Assembly (NCBI GenBank): GCA_965233625.1
Contig: OZ247499.1
Coordinates: 2,666,001-2,730,000 of the forward strand
Reading direction: 5' to 3'
From: G965233625 sp965233625
GTDB lineage: Bacteria; Planctomycetota; Planctomycetia; Pirellulales; Pirellulaceae
Length of the DNA stretch: 64,000 nucleotides
In this document: positions 1-8,336 of the stretch, piece by piece
How the letters are laid out: every line of letters begins with the position of its first letter
How positions within the stretch are numbered: the stretch's first letter is position 1
Translations under genes and position numbers: made by a program
The notes under the pieces: model-generated
Seen by the model: only the letters and a program-made list of their open reading frames with translations
Database searches by the model: none
Told to the model about the DNA's origin: nothing

Positions 1-310
1 GCAAGGCGTCGTTGAAGGTTGCCAGTCGCCCGTGGATGGGGGCGTACAAGTCACTTTCCGCCTTCTTGCTTTCGATGGCGCCAATTTCCTGTTGCGGTTT
101 GATCTCGGTGCCCCCGTCGATGCCCCATTCCAGGAAATAAACATCTTGCAGCAACCGCACAGCGTAAGCGGTAAAACCGAAGCGGTACGTCTTCAAGCCG
201 CCAGCGTCATCGTGCTGAAACTGCGCCCACATGTGATTCCGGGCGTACTGACGGTCCACGGGAAATTCGGCCTCAAACTCGCCCATTGCAAACGTAAGAG
301 GCTGGCTCAT
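1..310 (-). CDS. GcvH-like lipoyl-carrier protein (partial, 3' end outside window)
   Basis: The first 103 residues are visible; the rest lies left of base 1. The fold matches glycine-cleavage H protein: an N-terminal strand region with NHMWAQ, then a lipoyl hairpin with IGAIESKKAESDLYAPI. Lys83, in the ES-x-KA motif, is the expected lipoylation site. H proteins carry aminomethyl groups, but GcvH-like carriers also serve other pathways. The ATG at 310-308 overlaps the TGA of the upstream radical SAM gene (ATGA, four bases), so the two are translationally coupled and probably functional partners. No glycine-cleavage P or T gene is seen here, so a dedicated carrier for the neighbouring enzyme is as likely as a true GcvH. 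Family is clear; role is inferred. Confidence 0.8.
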   Translation of the reverse strand, partial: MSQPLTFAMGEFEAEFPVDRQYARNHMWAQFQHDDAGGLKTYRFGFTAYAVRLLQDVYFLEWGIDGGTEIKPQQEIGAIESKKAESDLYAPIHGRLATFNDAL

Positions 311-1617
311 GTGTAGCGGATCCCCTGGTGTTCCTCTTCAAAGAACGGCGGCAGCAACGAATCCGCACGCAACAGGCCCTGGCGGGTCAGTTCGATGCGA
401 TCACCGTCGATGGTTAACATCCCGTTCGTTACGTGCGTGTCCCACTCTTCGCGCCACTGCTCCAGAATTTCCACGTTGAACTTATCGCGGAAGTAACCGG
501 CGTCTAGATAGCCGCGTTTGAGATTCAGGATCATCTCACGGATCAGCAACTGGTGCGGTGTAGGCCGCATCGCGCGGCCGACGGGCAGTTTGTTTTCTTC
601 CAGCACGGTGTTGATATAGTCGTCCCACTCCGGCAGGTTCTGGTAGTGAACACCGCTGGCGTGGCCGAAGCTGGCGATACCCGTCGCCAGTAGATCGGAA
701 CCTTTCCAGAGGTTGTCACGATAGCTGAAGCTGACCTTTTCCGGGTTCTTCACCAGCGTGTATGCACTGGAAACGCTGTAACCCGCTGCCTGAAGTTCAT
801 CGTAGGCGTAATTCACCCAGTCGCGTTTGGTGGGCCAGTCGGCGACGGGTATTTCGATCTGATTGCCCTTGATGTCTTTGGAATAAACTGTGTTGTAGGG
901 CAGTTCCATCTGGTAGATCGTCACGCTTTCGGGCGAAAGATCGATCGTGCGTTTGATGTTGTCTTTCCAGTTATCCCAGGTCTCGCCCACCATGCCGGAG
1001 ATGAGGTCGATGTTGACGTTGTAGAAGTCAGCGTCCTGAATCCACTGCCACGCCTTGTGAATTTCGCCCGACAGATGCGCGCGGCCATTTTCGGCAAGGA
1101 TCTCATCGCTGAAGTTTTCGACGCCCAGGCTCAACCGCGTGACGCCCAGCTCCTTCAGCGTATGCACCTTCGGCTCCGAGAGCGTGCCCGGCTCGCATTC
1201 AAAGGTAACTTCTTCCGCCTGATCCCAGTTGATATTGGCCCGCAGGCGGTCCACCAGCGATGTGAGCTGCCGTGCACTTAAAAAGCTGGGTGTTCCACCG
1301 CCAAAGTAAACGAAGCGGAACGGGCGGCCGCCCATGATCTCTGCCTGGCTGACCAGTTCAATCTCTCGCGACAGCGCCTGCACATAGGTTTCAATGTCGC
1401 TGGCTTTGTTGTCGGTGAAGACCTTGAAGTAGCAGAATTTGCAGCGTTTCCGGCAGAACGGAATGTGCAGGTACAACCCTAATGGTGTATCGGCCAGCGG
1501 CGGCGAATGAAGCGCCTTCTGCACCTCTTCCACTTGCTCCGCCTTCCACTGGGAGAAGGGCGGATAGTTGGAGATGAAGTAATTACCAACTTCGGTTTTT
1601 ACAGAATCAGTGGCCAT
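307..1617 (-). CDS. Radical SAM protein, coproporphyrinogen III oxidase (HemN/HemW)-like
   Basis: A 436-residue radical SAM enzyme. The cluster motif HIPFCRKRCKFCYF (Cys55, Cys59, Cys62) is the CX3CX2C that binds [4Fe-4S] and SAM in the HemN/HemW family. YFGGGTPSFLS and the later ECEPGTL and SLGVENFSDEIL blocks are also typical. The C-terminal third resembles the HemN extension. HemW proteins are heme chaperones and HemN is an oxidase; this sequence is a divergent relative, so neither function is assured. The ATG at 1617 is preferred to an in-frame GTG at 1623. A perfect TATAAT lies about 50 bases upstream. The stop overlaps the start of the GcvH-like lipoyl carrier, which suggests a shared substrate or pathway. 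Confidence 0.85.
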   Translation of the reverse strand: MATDSVKTEVGNYFISNYPPFSQWKAEQVEEVQKALHSPPLADTPLGLYLHIPFCRKRCKFCYFKVFTDNKASDIETYVQALSREIELVSQAEIMGGRPFRFVYFGGGTPSFLSARQLTSLVDRLRANINWDQAEEVTFECEPGTLSEPKVHTLKELGVTRLSLGVENFSDEILAENGRAHLSGEIHKAWQWIQDADFYNVNIDLISGMVGETWDNWKDNIKRTIDLSPESVTIYQMELPYNTVYSKDIKGNQIEIPVADWPTKRDWVNYAYDELQAAGYSVSSAYTLVKNPEKVSFSYRDNLWKGSDLLATGIASFGHASGVHYQNLPEWDDYINTVLEENKLPVGRAMRPTPHQLLIREMILNLKRGYLDAGYFRDKFNVEILEQWREEWDTHVTNGMLTIDGDRIELTRQGLLRADSLLPPFFEEEHQGIRYT

Positions 1618-1623
1618 AGACAC

Positions 1624-1993
1624 ACAACGGTGTTAAAGGGCGGGGCAGGACGCGGGCTAACCGCCATTATACCAGCACAGGGCCACGGTCTAAAGCGTCT
1701 AACCCGTTGGGCGCAACGTCGAAGCGGTCTCCCCCGGATTACGGCAACCAGAAGTCATTCATGTGGTGCAATTCGCTGTCTAGGCTGCTTATTCGTTAAA
1801 CCCCGTATTTCACACGTGCGGGCATCCGTAAACCTCCCACGATGCGGCCGGTCAACCACGTGCGTGTTCTAGTGTTTCGTAAAGGCAACATGATGGATGC
1901 AGATTTCCGGTTTTCCACCAGTTTCAATGCGTGGACACCTGATTAAGAAGCGAAATGATTACGGTTCAGAATCCTGAAAAGGGATGATAGATA
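1624..1993. other. Divergent intergenic region, about 370 bp
   Basis: Separates the minus-strand radical SAM gene from the plus-strand thioredoxin-like gene. Besides the TATAAT noted at 1666-1671, no convincing gene, RNA or repeat is visible. Reading frames crossing it lack coding character. It presumably holds the promoter of the signalling operon, which I could not pinpoint. Confidence 0.5.
1666..1671 (-). promoter_or_regulatory. Probable -10 box for the radical SAM/GcvH-like operon
   Basis: On the minus strand this reads TATAAT, a perfect -10 consensus, 49 bases before the ATG at 1617. The -35 candidate 17 bases further upstream (TTTAGA) is weak. Position and orientation fit the divergon between this operon and the signalling operon on the plus strand. 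Confidence 0.45.
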
Positions 1994-2617
1994 GTGCGTT
2001 GGCAAGTGTTCGGTTCTGTTGCCGTATGGGGCGTGGCGGCAGCGGCAGTCTGGTTTTCGATGGTCTCGTACGGAACGGGCGCCGCCGGACAACCAGACGC
2101 CTCAGGAGAAAACGCCTCCTGGCCGGATGTGCCCGGAATCACGCTGGCGCCAGATCGTGCCACGGTGGTGTACTGCATCCACCCACGCTGCCCCTGCACA
2201 CGCGCATCCACGCGACAGCTCTCCCGTGTCTTGCACCTTCCATCCGTTTCGGCAGACGAGCTTCCCGCGCTGGTGGTACTGATCAGCGTGCCGGCAAAAC
2301 ATTCCGCGGAGTTCCGTCAGACGGACATCGTTGCTGCCGCCGCGGAACTGCCCGGAGCCAGACTTGTGTATGACGAAGGCGGGCTGTGGACATCGCAGCT
2401 TGGCGCCTCGAACAGCGGTGCGGTCATCGTGTTCGACCCGCAAGGTAACCGGCTCTTTCACGGCGGATTGACGGCGAGTCGCGGTCACGAAGGCGCCAGT
2501 TCAGGAATGTCGCGTCTGCAGCAAGTGCTGTTTGAAAGCCCATCCGCCCACAACAGCCAGGAAGGGACGCCCGTGTTTGGTTGTCGCCTATGCCTGCCAG
2601 ACCCTGCGGACGGTTAA
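1994..2617 (+). CDS. Membrane-anchored thioredoxin-like protein (RedB-like), partner of the sensor kinase
   Basis: A 207-residue protein starting at GTG. One hydrophobic segment (about residues 5-25) anchors it or acts as a signal peptide, so the rest faces the periplasm. The body looks like a thioredoxin fold: strand TVVYCIHPRCPC, with Cys61, Cys66 and Cys68 at the active-site position, then a helix, a strand VVLISV, and a late strand AVIVFDPQGNRLFHGGLT. The C terminus has another CXXC (Cys197, Cys200). It does not show a classical CGPC, so redox catalysis is uncertain; redox or metal sensing is possible. It sits 51 bases upstream of a membrane hybrid histidine kinase. Similar small proteins next to such kinases in planctomycetes are, from memory, annotated RedB, a name without firm function. 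Confidence 0.7.
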   Translation: MRWQVFGSVAVWGVAAAAVWFSMVSYGTGAAGQPDASGENASWPDVPGITLAPDRATVVYCIHPRCPCTRASTRQLSRVLHLPSVSADELPALVVLISVPAKHSAEFRQTDIVAAAAELPGARLVYDEGGLWTSQLGASNSGAVIVFDPQGNRLFHGGLTASRGHEGASSGMSRLQQVLFESPSAHNSQEGTPVFGCRLCLPDPADG

Positions 2618-2668
2618 GAACCGCCTCGCCCACCATCTCGCCAATAGCACGAAAAAGAAGCAACGACT

Positions 2669-5614
2669 GTGAACACTCCTTCTGTAACCACGCCACGCAG
2701 CAGCAAACGATCGCTGGAAGATATTGCGCAGCTTAATTTCAACGCTGACATGCGGCGGCTGCACGTTCGTATCGACAGGATGTTCGCCGGCTTATTAGTG
2801 CTGCAGTGGTTGATGGGAATCGCTGCCGCGATGTGGATATCGCCTACGGCATGGGACGGCGCCGAAAGCTACATGCATCCGCACCTGACGATGGCGGTGT
2901 TAGGCGGGGGTGTGCTGGTTAGTTTACCTTTGCTCCTAGCCGTTCTCTATCCAGGCGCCGCCGTAACCCGGCAGGTGATTGCGGCTTCGCAGGTTCTTTT
3001 TTCCAGCCTGCTCATTCATCTGACGGGGGGCCGGATTGAAACGCACTTTCACATCTTTGGTTCGCTGGCGTTTATCGCCGCCTACCGCGACTGGAAGCTA
3101 TTTCCCACAACCACGCTGATCATCGCGGCGGATCATTACCTCCGCGGTGTCTTCTGGCCGGCGTCTATTTTTGGCGTGACGTTGGCGCCGCAATGGCTGT
3201 GGCTGGAACATGGCGCCTGGGTCGGATTTGAAGTGCTGTTGCTGCTGGTGTCTATCCGGCAGAGCATCCGCGAAATGTGGACCAACGCCCGTCAGTCAGC
3301 ACAGCTTGATGACGCATTGCGACAGGTCGAAGCAAGTGAACGGCGTTTCCGCGCCGGCTTTGAACAGTCGGCGATGGGAATGGCTGTAAAAACGATGGAT
3401 GGCGCGTACCTGGAAGTTAACGACCGCTATTGCGAGATCACGGGCTACAGTCGCGAAGAGCTGTTCAACAAGCGATTTGAAGACGTCACACATCCGGACG
3501 ACCTTTCGTTGCATTCAGCCGCGATGGAGCAACTGCTTTCGGGCGAAGTGGCGAACTTCCAGATCGACAAACGCTACATTCATAAAAAAGGTCATGCCGT
3601 CTGGGTGCGACTGACACTGTCTCTGGTGACCGATGAAAACGGCCACCCAGACCATCTGATCGCGGCGGCACAGGACATCACGACCGAACGCGCCGCCCAG
3701 CAGGAACTGGCCAAACTATCGCTGGTTGCCAGCAAAACCCGTCATTCGGTAATTATCTCTGGTCCAACCGGCATTATCGAATGGGTGAACGACGGCTTCA
3801 CACGTCTCACCGGATATACGGCCGAAGAGGCTATCGGCCGCCAGCCCGGCGAACTGCTGCAAGGTCCTGACACCAGCGAGGTGACAGCGGGTTTTATCAG
3901 ACAGGAACTCCAGGCGCAACGGGTCGTCAGCGTTGAAATCCTGAACTATCACAAGAATAAAAAGCCTTACTGGATCAGTCTGGAGATTGATCCCGTCCTG
4001 AACGAACAGGGAGAACTCATCCACTTTGTGGCGACGCAGACCGATATTACCGGCCGGAAGAAGCGGGCACAGGCTCTTGAAGAGGCCACCAGAGCGGCCA
4101 AGGCGGCCAACGAAGCAAAGAGCCTGTTCCTGGCCAACATGAGCCACGAAATCCGCACCCCGTTAAATGGCATACTCGGGTTCGCTGATCTGCTGGCTCG
4201 CGATCAGCAATGCACGGTTGAAGAGCAACAGGACTACGTTCATACCATCCGCACCAGCGGCAAGCATCTCTTGATGCTTATCAATGATATTCTCGACCTC
4301 TCGAAAATCGAAGCAGGACAGCTGCAGATCGAACTGGCGCCCTGTTCGCCACATCATGTGCTGGCGGAAGTCACCTCGGTGCTCCGCGTAAAAGCACAGG
4401 AGAAGGGGCTGAACCTTGAGTACGGCTGGACAACGCCGATCCCTGTCCTTGTGAATACAGACGCTTCGCGGCTGAAGCAGTTGCTCATGAATCTGGTGGG
4501 CAACGCGATCAAATTCACCGAACGCGGCGCCGTTAACATCGTGGCCCGCTACGAAGTCTCCGGCGACAAGGCGCAGACTATTTTCGAAGTGCAAGATACC
4601 GGTGTCGGCGTTGCCGCCGACAAACTGGAAACGATCTTCAAACCGTTCTCGCAAGCCGATGAAACCGTAACGCGACGCTTCGGCGGCACCGGGCTGGGAC
4701 TGACCATCAGCCGCAGCATCGCCCTGAAGCTCGGCGGCAACCTGACCGTGGAAAGCACGGAGGGAGTTGGCAGCACCTTCACCGCAACAATCGATGCTGG
4801 CGACCCCGCCGGGATCGAAGTGGCAGAGTCCATTGAAATTCAGTCATCAAGCGATGTGTCGCAACATATAGCCGCAACGACGCATCTTGACGGAGTTCAT
4901 GTCCTGGTGGTGGACGATGGCCACACGAACCGGAAGCTCATCTCGCTGGTGCTGCGCCGTGCTAACGCGATTGTCGCCACAGCCGAGAACGGCGCCCAGG
5001 CGGTTGAAGCGGCGGCCAGACAGACGTTCGACGTCATCCTGATGGACATGCAGATGCCCGTCATGGACGGTTATACAGCGACGCGAAGGCTGCGGGATGC
5101 TGGCAACGAGACACCCGTTATCGCTCTTACTGCCCACGCCATGAAGGGCGACCGCCAGCGGTGCGAGGAAGCAGGCTGCTCCGGATACCTTTCCAAACCC
5201 GTTGACTCAGCAGAGCTGTTGAAACTCCTTGCCGGCGTAACCACCCCGGCGCCAACGACGGCAAACATGGACGGCGCCGCAACCGCCCCGGCAACCAACC
5301 CCAGTACCGCCACTTCGAAAAAACACCGTTCGCAACTTCCCGTAGATGACCCCGAAATCCGCGCCATCGTTGAAGAGTTTATCGCAACGTTCGACGAGAG
5401 ACTGCAAGTGATGTCCGCCGCCTTGGCGAGCGAAGACTTCGAGACGCTGACGGAGCAAGCGCACTGGCTCAAGGGCGCTGGAGGGACGGTCGGCTTCGGC
5501 TGCCTGACAGGCCCGGCAGGTGCACTGGAAGAGCGGGCGAAAGACCGTGACCTGGAACGCGCCCGCGAGATGTTCAAAACCGTAACCCGTATCAAAGATA
5601 ACCTGGAAGTTTAA
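2669..5614 (+). CDS. Membrane hybrid histidine kinase (7TM-like input, PAS-PAS-HisKA-HATPase-REC-HPt)
   Basis: A 981-residue hybrid sensor kinase starting at GTG. Residues about 35-205 form several membrane segments containing the His-rich stretch GGRIETHFHIFGSLAF, which could bind a metal or heme. Two PAS domains follow (about 222-340 and 349-470), then HisKA with phospho-acceptor His493 in MSHEIRTPLNG. The ATPase has an N box (NLVGNAIKF), GVG and GGTGLGL. A receiver domain (about 741-860) carries phospho-acceptor Asp793 in LMDMQMPVMDGY. A C-terminal HPt carries His932 in AHWLKGAGG. All relay residues are present, so it should run a full phosphorelay. The REC-HD-GYP gene 59 bases downstream is the likely output, and the thioredoxin-like protein upstream a likely input. 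Confidence 0.92.
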   Translation: MNTPSVTTPRSSKRSLEDIAQLNFNADMRRLHVRIDRMFAGLLVLQWLMGIAAAMWISPTAWDGAESYMHPHLTMAVLGGGVLVSLPLLLAVLYPGAAVTRQVIAASQVLFSSLLIHLTGGRIETHFHIFGSLAFIAAYRDWKLFPTTTLIIAADHYLRGVFWPASIFGVTLAPQWLWLEHGAWVGFEVLLLLVSIRQSIREMWTNARQSAQLDDALRQVEASERRFRAGFEQSAMGMAVKTMDGAYLEVNDRYCEITGYSREELFNKRFEDVTHPDDLSLHSAAMEQLLSGEVANFQIDKRYIHKKGHAVWVRLTLSLVTDENGHPDHLIAAAQDITTERAAQQELAKLSLVASKTRHSVIISGPTGIIEWVNDGFTRLTGYTAEEAIGRQPGELLQGPDTSEVTAGFIRQELQAQRVVSVEILNYHKNKKPYWISLEIDPVLNEQGELIHFVATQTDITGRKKRAQALEEATRAAKAANEAKSLFLANMSHEIRTPLNGILGFADLLARDQQCTVEEQQDYVHTIRTSGKHLLMLINDILDLSKIEAGQLQIELAPCSPHHVLAEVTSVLRVKAQEKGLNLEYGWTTPIPVLVNTDASRLKQLLMNLVGNAIKFTERGAVNIVARYEVSGDKAQTIFEVQDTGVGVAADKLETIFKPFSQADETVTRRFGGTGLGLTISRSIALKLGGNLTVESTEGVGSTFTATIDAGDPAGIEVAESIEIQSSSDVSQHIAATTHLDGVHVLVVDDGHTNRKLISLVLRRANAIVATAENGAQAVEAAARQTFDVILMDMQMPVMDGYTATRRLRDAGNETPVIALTAHAMKGDRQRCEEAGCSGYLSKPVDSAELLKLLAGVTTPAPTTANMDGAATAPATNPSTATSKKHRSQLPVDDPEIRAIVEEFIATFDERLQVMSAALASEDFETLTEQAHWLKGAGGTVGFGCLTGPAGALEERAKDRDLERAREMFKTVTRIKDNLEV

Positions 5615-5673
5615 CCGGCTGACTGGACGTAACGCTGCACGTTCATCCGGAATGCATCGGAAAGATTGAGAGA

Positions 5674-6876
5674 ATGCCAGAATTATTGTGTAACCCCATC
5701 AGCGTGCAGCCATCGCAACTGCCGCGTGATAACCCGTCCCCGGGCAGCGCCGGGGCGCCAGATTCAACCAGTCCGGTCGTCATGGTCGTAGACGACGAAC
5801 CTGTCAACGTGAAAGTGGTCAAACGGCTGCTTGAACTCGAGGGCTATTCAAAATTCATTACCACGCAGAATTCAACCGAAGCCAACGAACTGGCCTTCGC
5901 AAATCCGCCGGACCTGATCCTGCTTGACCTGATGATGCCGGTCAAAAGCGGGTATGAAGTGCTGGAGGAGTTGCGCAACGATCCCCGCACGGGATACATC
6001 CCGGTGATTATTTTAACGGCCGCCACCGATCGCGAGTCGCGTGTCCGCTGTCTGGAACTCGGGGCGACAGACTTTGTCACCAAGCCAATTGAACCCAGCG
6101 AACTCACGCCCAGGGTGCGTAACCTGCTGCAGATCAAACAATATCAGGACAAACTGAAAAACTACTCGGAAGATCTGGAACAGGCAGTGCGAATTCGCAC
6201 GGCGGAACTGGAAGCATCCCGCCAGGATGTTATCCACTGCCTGGCGCGGGCTGCCGAATACCGTGATGACGACACAGGGCAGCACGTGATCCGCGTCGGA
6301 AAGTACGCCGGGTTGCTTGCCGGCGCCATGGGCTTCAAACCGGATTACGTCCACCTTCTGGAACAGGCTGCACAGCTGCACGATGTGGGAAAAATCGGCA
6401 TCCCCGACAGCATCCTGCTGAAGCCCGGCAAGCTGACGGAGGAAGAGTACGAAGTCATGCAGAAGCATTGCGCCTTTGGCAAACGGATTCTGCACCGGCT
6501 TACCGATGACGAAGAAACCAAAGCGCGGATGCACGCACAGATCGGCGCCTCGATCCTGGAATGCGGTAAATCTCCCATCCTGGAACTGGCCAACCGGATC
6601 GCCCTGACCCATCACGAATGGTGGGATGGCAGCGGTTACCCTCTGGGGCTGAAAGGGGAAGATATTCCGCTGGAAGGCCGGATCACTGCCGTGGCCGACG
6701 TCTTCGACGCGCTCAGCACCAGCCGCTGCTACAAAAAAGCGCTGCCGCTGGAGCGTTGCTTCGCGATCATTGAAGAAGAGTCGGGCACGCACTTTGACCC
6801 GGACGTTGTCGAAGCATTTTTCACGCGCCGCGACGAAATCATCAACATTCAAATTCGCCACGCCGACGAAGGGTGA
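5674..6876 (+). CDS. Response regulator with HD-GYP domain (c-di-GMP phosphodiesterase type, RpfG-like)
   Basis: A 400-residue two-domain regulator. The receiver (about 35-155) has the acidic pair in VVDDEP, phospho-acceptor Asp85 in LLDLMMPVKSGY and the conserved Lys in FVTKPIEP. A short coiled linker (about 158-185) leads to an HD-GYP domain with His236-Asp237 in LHDVGKIGIPD, HHEWWDGSGYP with the GYP at 321-323, and ADVFDALSTSRCYK. HD-GYP proteins of this architecture hydrolyse cyclic di-GMP to pGpG or GMP. It is the last gene of the signalling operon, and its receiver is the natural target of the HPt of the upstream kinase. Catalytic motifs are intact; the target phenotype (motility, adhesion, envelope) cannot be told. 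Confidence 0.92.
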   Translation: MPELLCNPISVQPSQLPRDNPSPGSAGAPDSTSPVVMVVDDEPVNVKVVKRLLELEGYSKFITTQNSTEANELAFANPPDLILLDLMMPVKSGYEVLEELRNDPRTGYIPVIILTAATDRESRVRCLELGATDFVTKPIEPSELTPRVRNLLQIKQYQDKLKNYSEDLEQAVRIRTAELEASRQDVIHCLARAAEYRDDDTGQHVIRVGKYAGLLAGAMGFKPDYVHLLEQAAQLHDVGKIGIPDSILLKPGKLTEEEYEVMQKHCAFGKRILHRLTDDEETKARMHAQIGASILECGKSPILELANRIALTHHEWWDGSGYPLGLKGEDIPLEGRITAVADVFDALSTSRCYKKALPLERCFAIIEEESGTHFDPDVVEAFFTRRDEIINIQIRHADEG

Positions 6877-6953
6877 TCCGCCCTTTGAAAGCAGCACCGC
6901 TGGATGTGCGTTGACGATTGTTGCATCGCAGACCGGGTACCGCCCTTAGCGAT

Positions 6954-7238
6954 TCATGCATCACCTGAGGGTTCAAGATGAACCGGGATCAGTAATTCGC
7001 CAAGCAACGATTGAACGTCAAAAGTAACAGGTTCAATCGTCAGCACGGTGTCACCCGTTTCAGCTTCCCCTTCACGTTGAACCCTTCGTCCGCCGCGGAC
7101 GCGAACGGCCCGCCTGGTGTCGCCGTCAACGGCCAGGTGACGTCCCGCGGGCAGTTTCGAGCCAACACCGTACACCCGCAACTCCACGGTATCAGTCGTA
7201 GCGGTCACGCCGACAACGCGATAAGAGCGGGTGAACAT
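6954..7238 (-). CDS. Hypothetical protein downstream of holA
   Basis: A 94-residue protein starting one base after the holA stop, so probably co-translated with it. It is rich in beta-branched residues and Arg, with no signal peptide or membrane segment. No family was recognised. It begins MFTRSYRVVGVTATT and looks like a small beta protein. The overlapping plus-strand frame (7011-7391) runs antisense into holA and is less credible. Real-gene status rests on tight spacing and on the absence of another gene in the gap. Confidence 0.5.
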   Translation of the reverse strand: MFTRSYRVVGVTATTDTVELRVYGVGSKLPAGRHLAVDGDTRRAVRVRGGRRVQREGEAETGDTVLTIEPVTFDVQSLLGELLIPVHLEPSGDA

Positions 7239-7239
7239 G

Positions 7240-8313
7240 TTAGGCGTACTTCTTCGCGGCCAGTCGCACCAGTAGTTTTTCGAGCGTCTGGCGGGGGCCG
7301 TCGCCGCTTGAATGCGAGCCCTTCAGCGCCATCTCCGCTTCCAGCAGCCACGCCGCCAGGTTGCGGCCACGCTCGCGACCGATCTGCTTGATCGCCGTTT
7401 CAGCACGCTCCAGTTCACCTTTCTGCCAATGGTGAAAACCGGCTTGCTGCAAAATTTGCGACCACTTCGGCCGGCTGGCCTCTTGCTCTTCGTACAGTTG
7501 TACGGCAATGGAGTACCGTCGCAGCGACCAGGCCAACGGGCCGAAGATCGCCAGCGGGTTCTCGCCACCGTAAAGCAGCCGGTCCAGTTGCTGAATCGCA
7601 TCGCCCGCTTCGCCCGCAGCGGCAGCGTTGGCCAGATCCCAGACGGACTTCGCCTTCCAGCCGCCTGTGATGTTGTGCACCATCACGGGGTCCACACTTC
7701 CGCCCTTCTCCACGAACAGCGCCAGTTTGGCAAGCTCCTGATCCAGCAGCCCGAATTCAACGCCCACCAGTTCCAGCAGTTCCATCGCTGCCGTGGCCTG
7801 CAGCTTGAAGCCGTGCTGCGTCTTTGCCCAATCGACCAGCCACTTCTTCACGGCTGTTAAGTCTGCATCTTTACTACGGCCCTTCTGTGGCGCCTTGCAG
7901 AGGATAAGCAGACCGTTCTTGTTGACTTGTTTATACAGCCGGGTATTGGCGGGCCAGGTTCCGGCCAGCAGCACGAGGATGCCCGGCGGGTCTTTCGCTG
8001 CGGCGCGATCTTCCAGGCGTTGCCGGTTGTTGCTGACGAACTTATCGGCGTTCTCCACAATCACCAGCCGTTCACCGCCACCGCCGAACAGCGAGACGGT
8101 GGAAAGTTCGTCGTTGACGTCGCGGTATTCGATCTGGTCACCGTCAAAACTTGCGACGGGCGCATCTTCATCGTCATCGGCAATCACTGCCTGTTTAATG
8201 CACTCCAGCGCGCGGCGTTGCAGAAAGGGCGTATCGCCCGTCAGCGCGCAGATGCCCGCGGGCGGGTGATCCTGCGGAGCCTTGAGATAATCAAAAACGT
8301 GGACGTTGGGCAT
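7240..8313 (-). CDS. holA: DNA polymerase III subunit delta
   Basis: At 357 residues this has the usual length of HolA, the clamp-loader delta subunit that opens the beta sliding clamp. The N-terminal AAA+-like domain carries ALTGDTPFLQRRALECI and the strand LVIVENADKF. The block LYKQVNKNGLLILCKAP and the C-terminal helical collar (WDLANAAAAGEAGDAIQQLDRLLYGGENPLAIF) are characteristic. Delta does not hydrolyse ATP, and no intact Walker A is present, as expected. The ATG at 8313 follows the HtrA-like gene by 23 bases on the same strand. A small hypothetical follows one base after the stop. Confidence 0.9.
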   Translation of the reverse strand: MPNVHVFDYLKAPQDHPPAGICALTGDTPFLQRRALECIKQAVIADDDEDAPVASFDGDQIEYRDVNDELSTVSLFGGGGERLVIVENADKFVSNNRQRLEDRAAAKDPPGILVLLAGTWPANTRLYKQVNKNGLLILCKAPQKGRSKDADLTAVKKWLVDWAKTQHGFKLQATAAMELLELVGVEFGLLDQELAKLALFVEKGGSVDPVMVHNITGGWKAKSVWDLANAAAAGEAGDAIQQLDRLLYGGENPLAIFGPLAWSLRRYSIAVQLYEEQEASRPKWSQILQQAGFHHWQKGELERAETAIKQIGRERGRNLAAWLLEAEMALKGSHSSGDGPRQTLEKLLVRLAAKKYA

Positions 8314-8336
8314 GAATCGCGTTGTGTCTTAACGGG

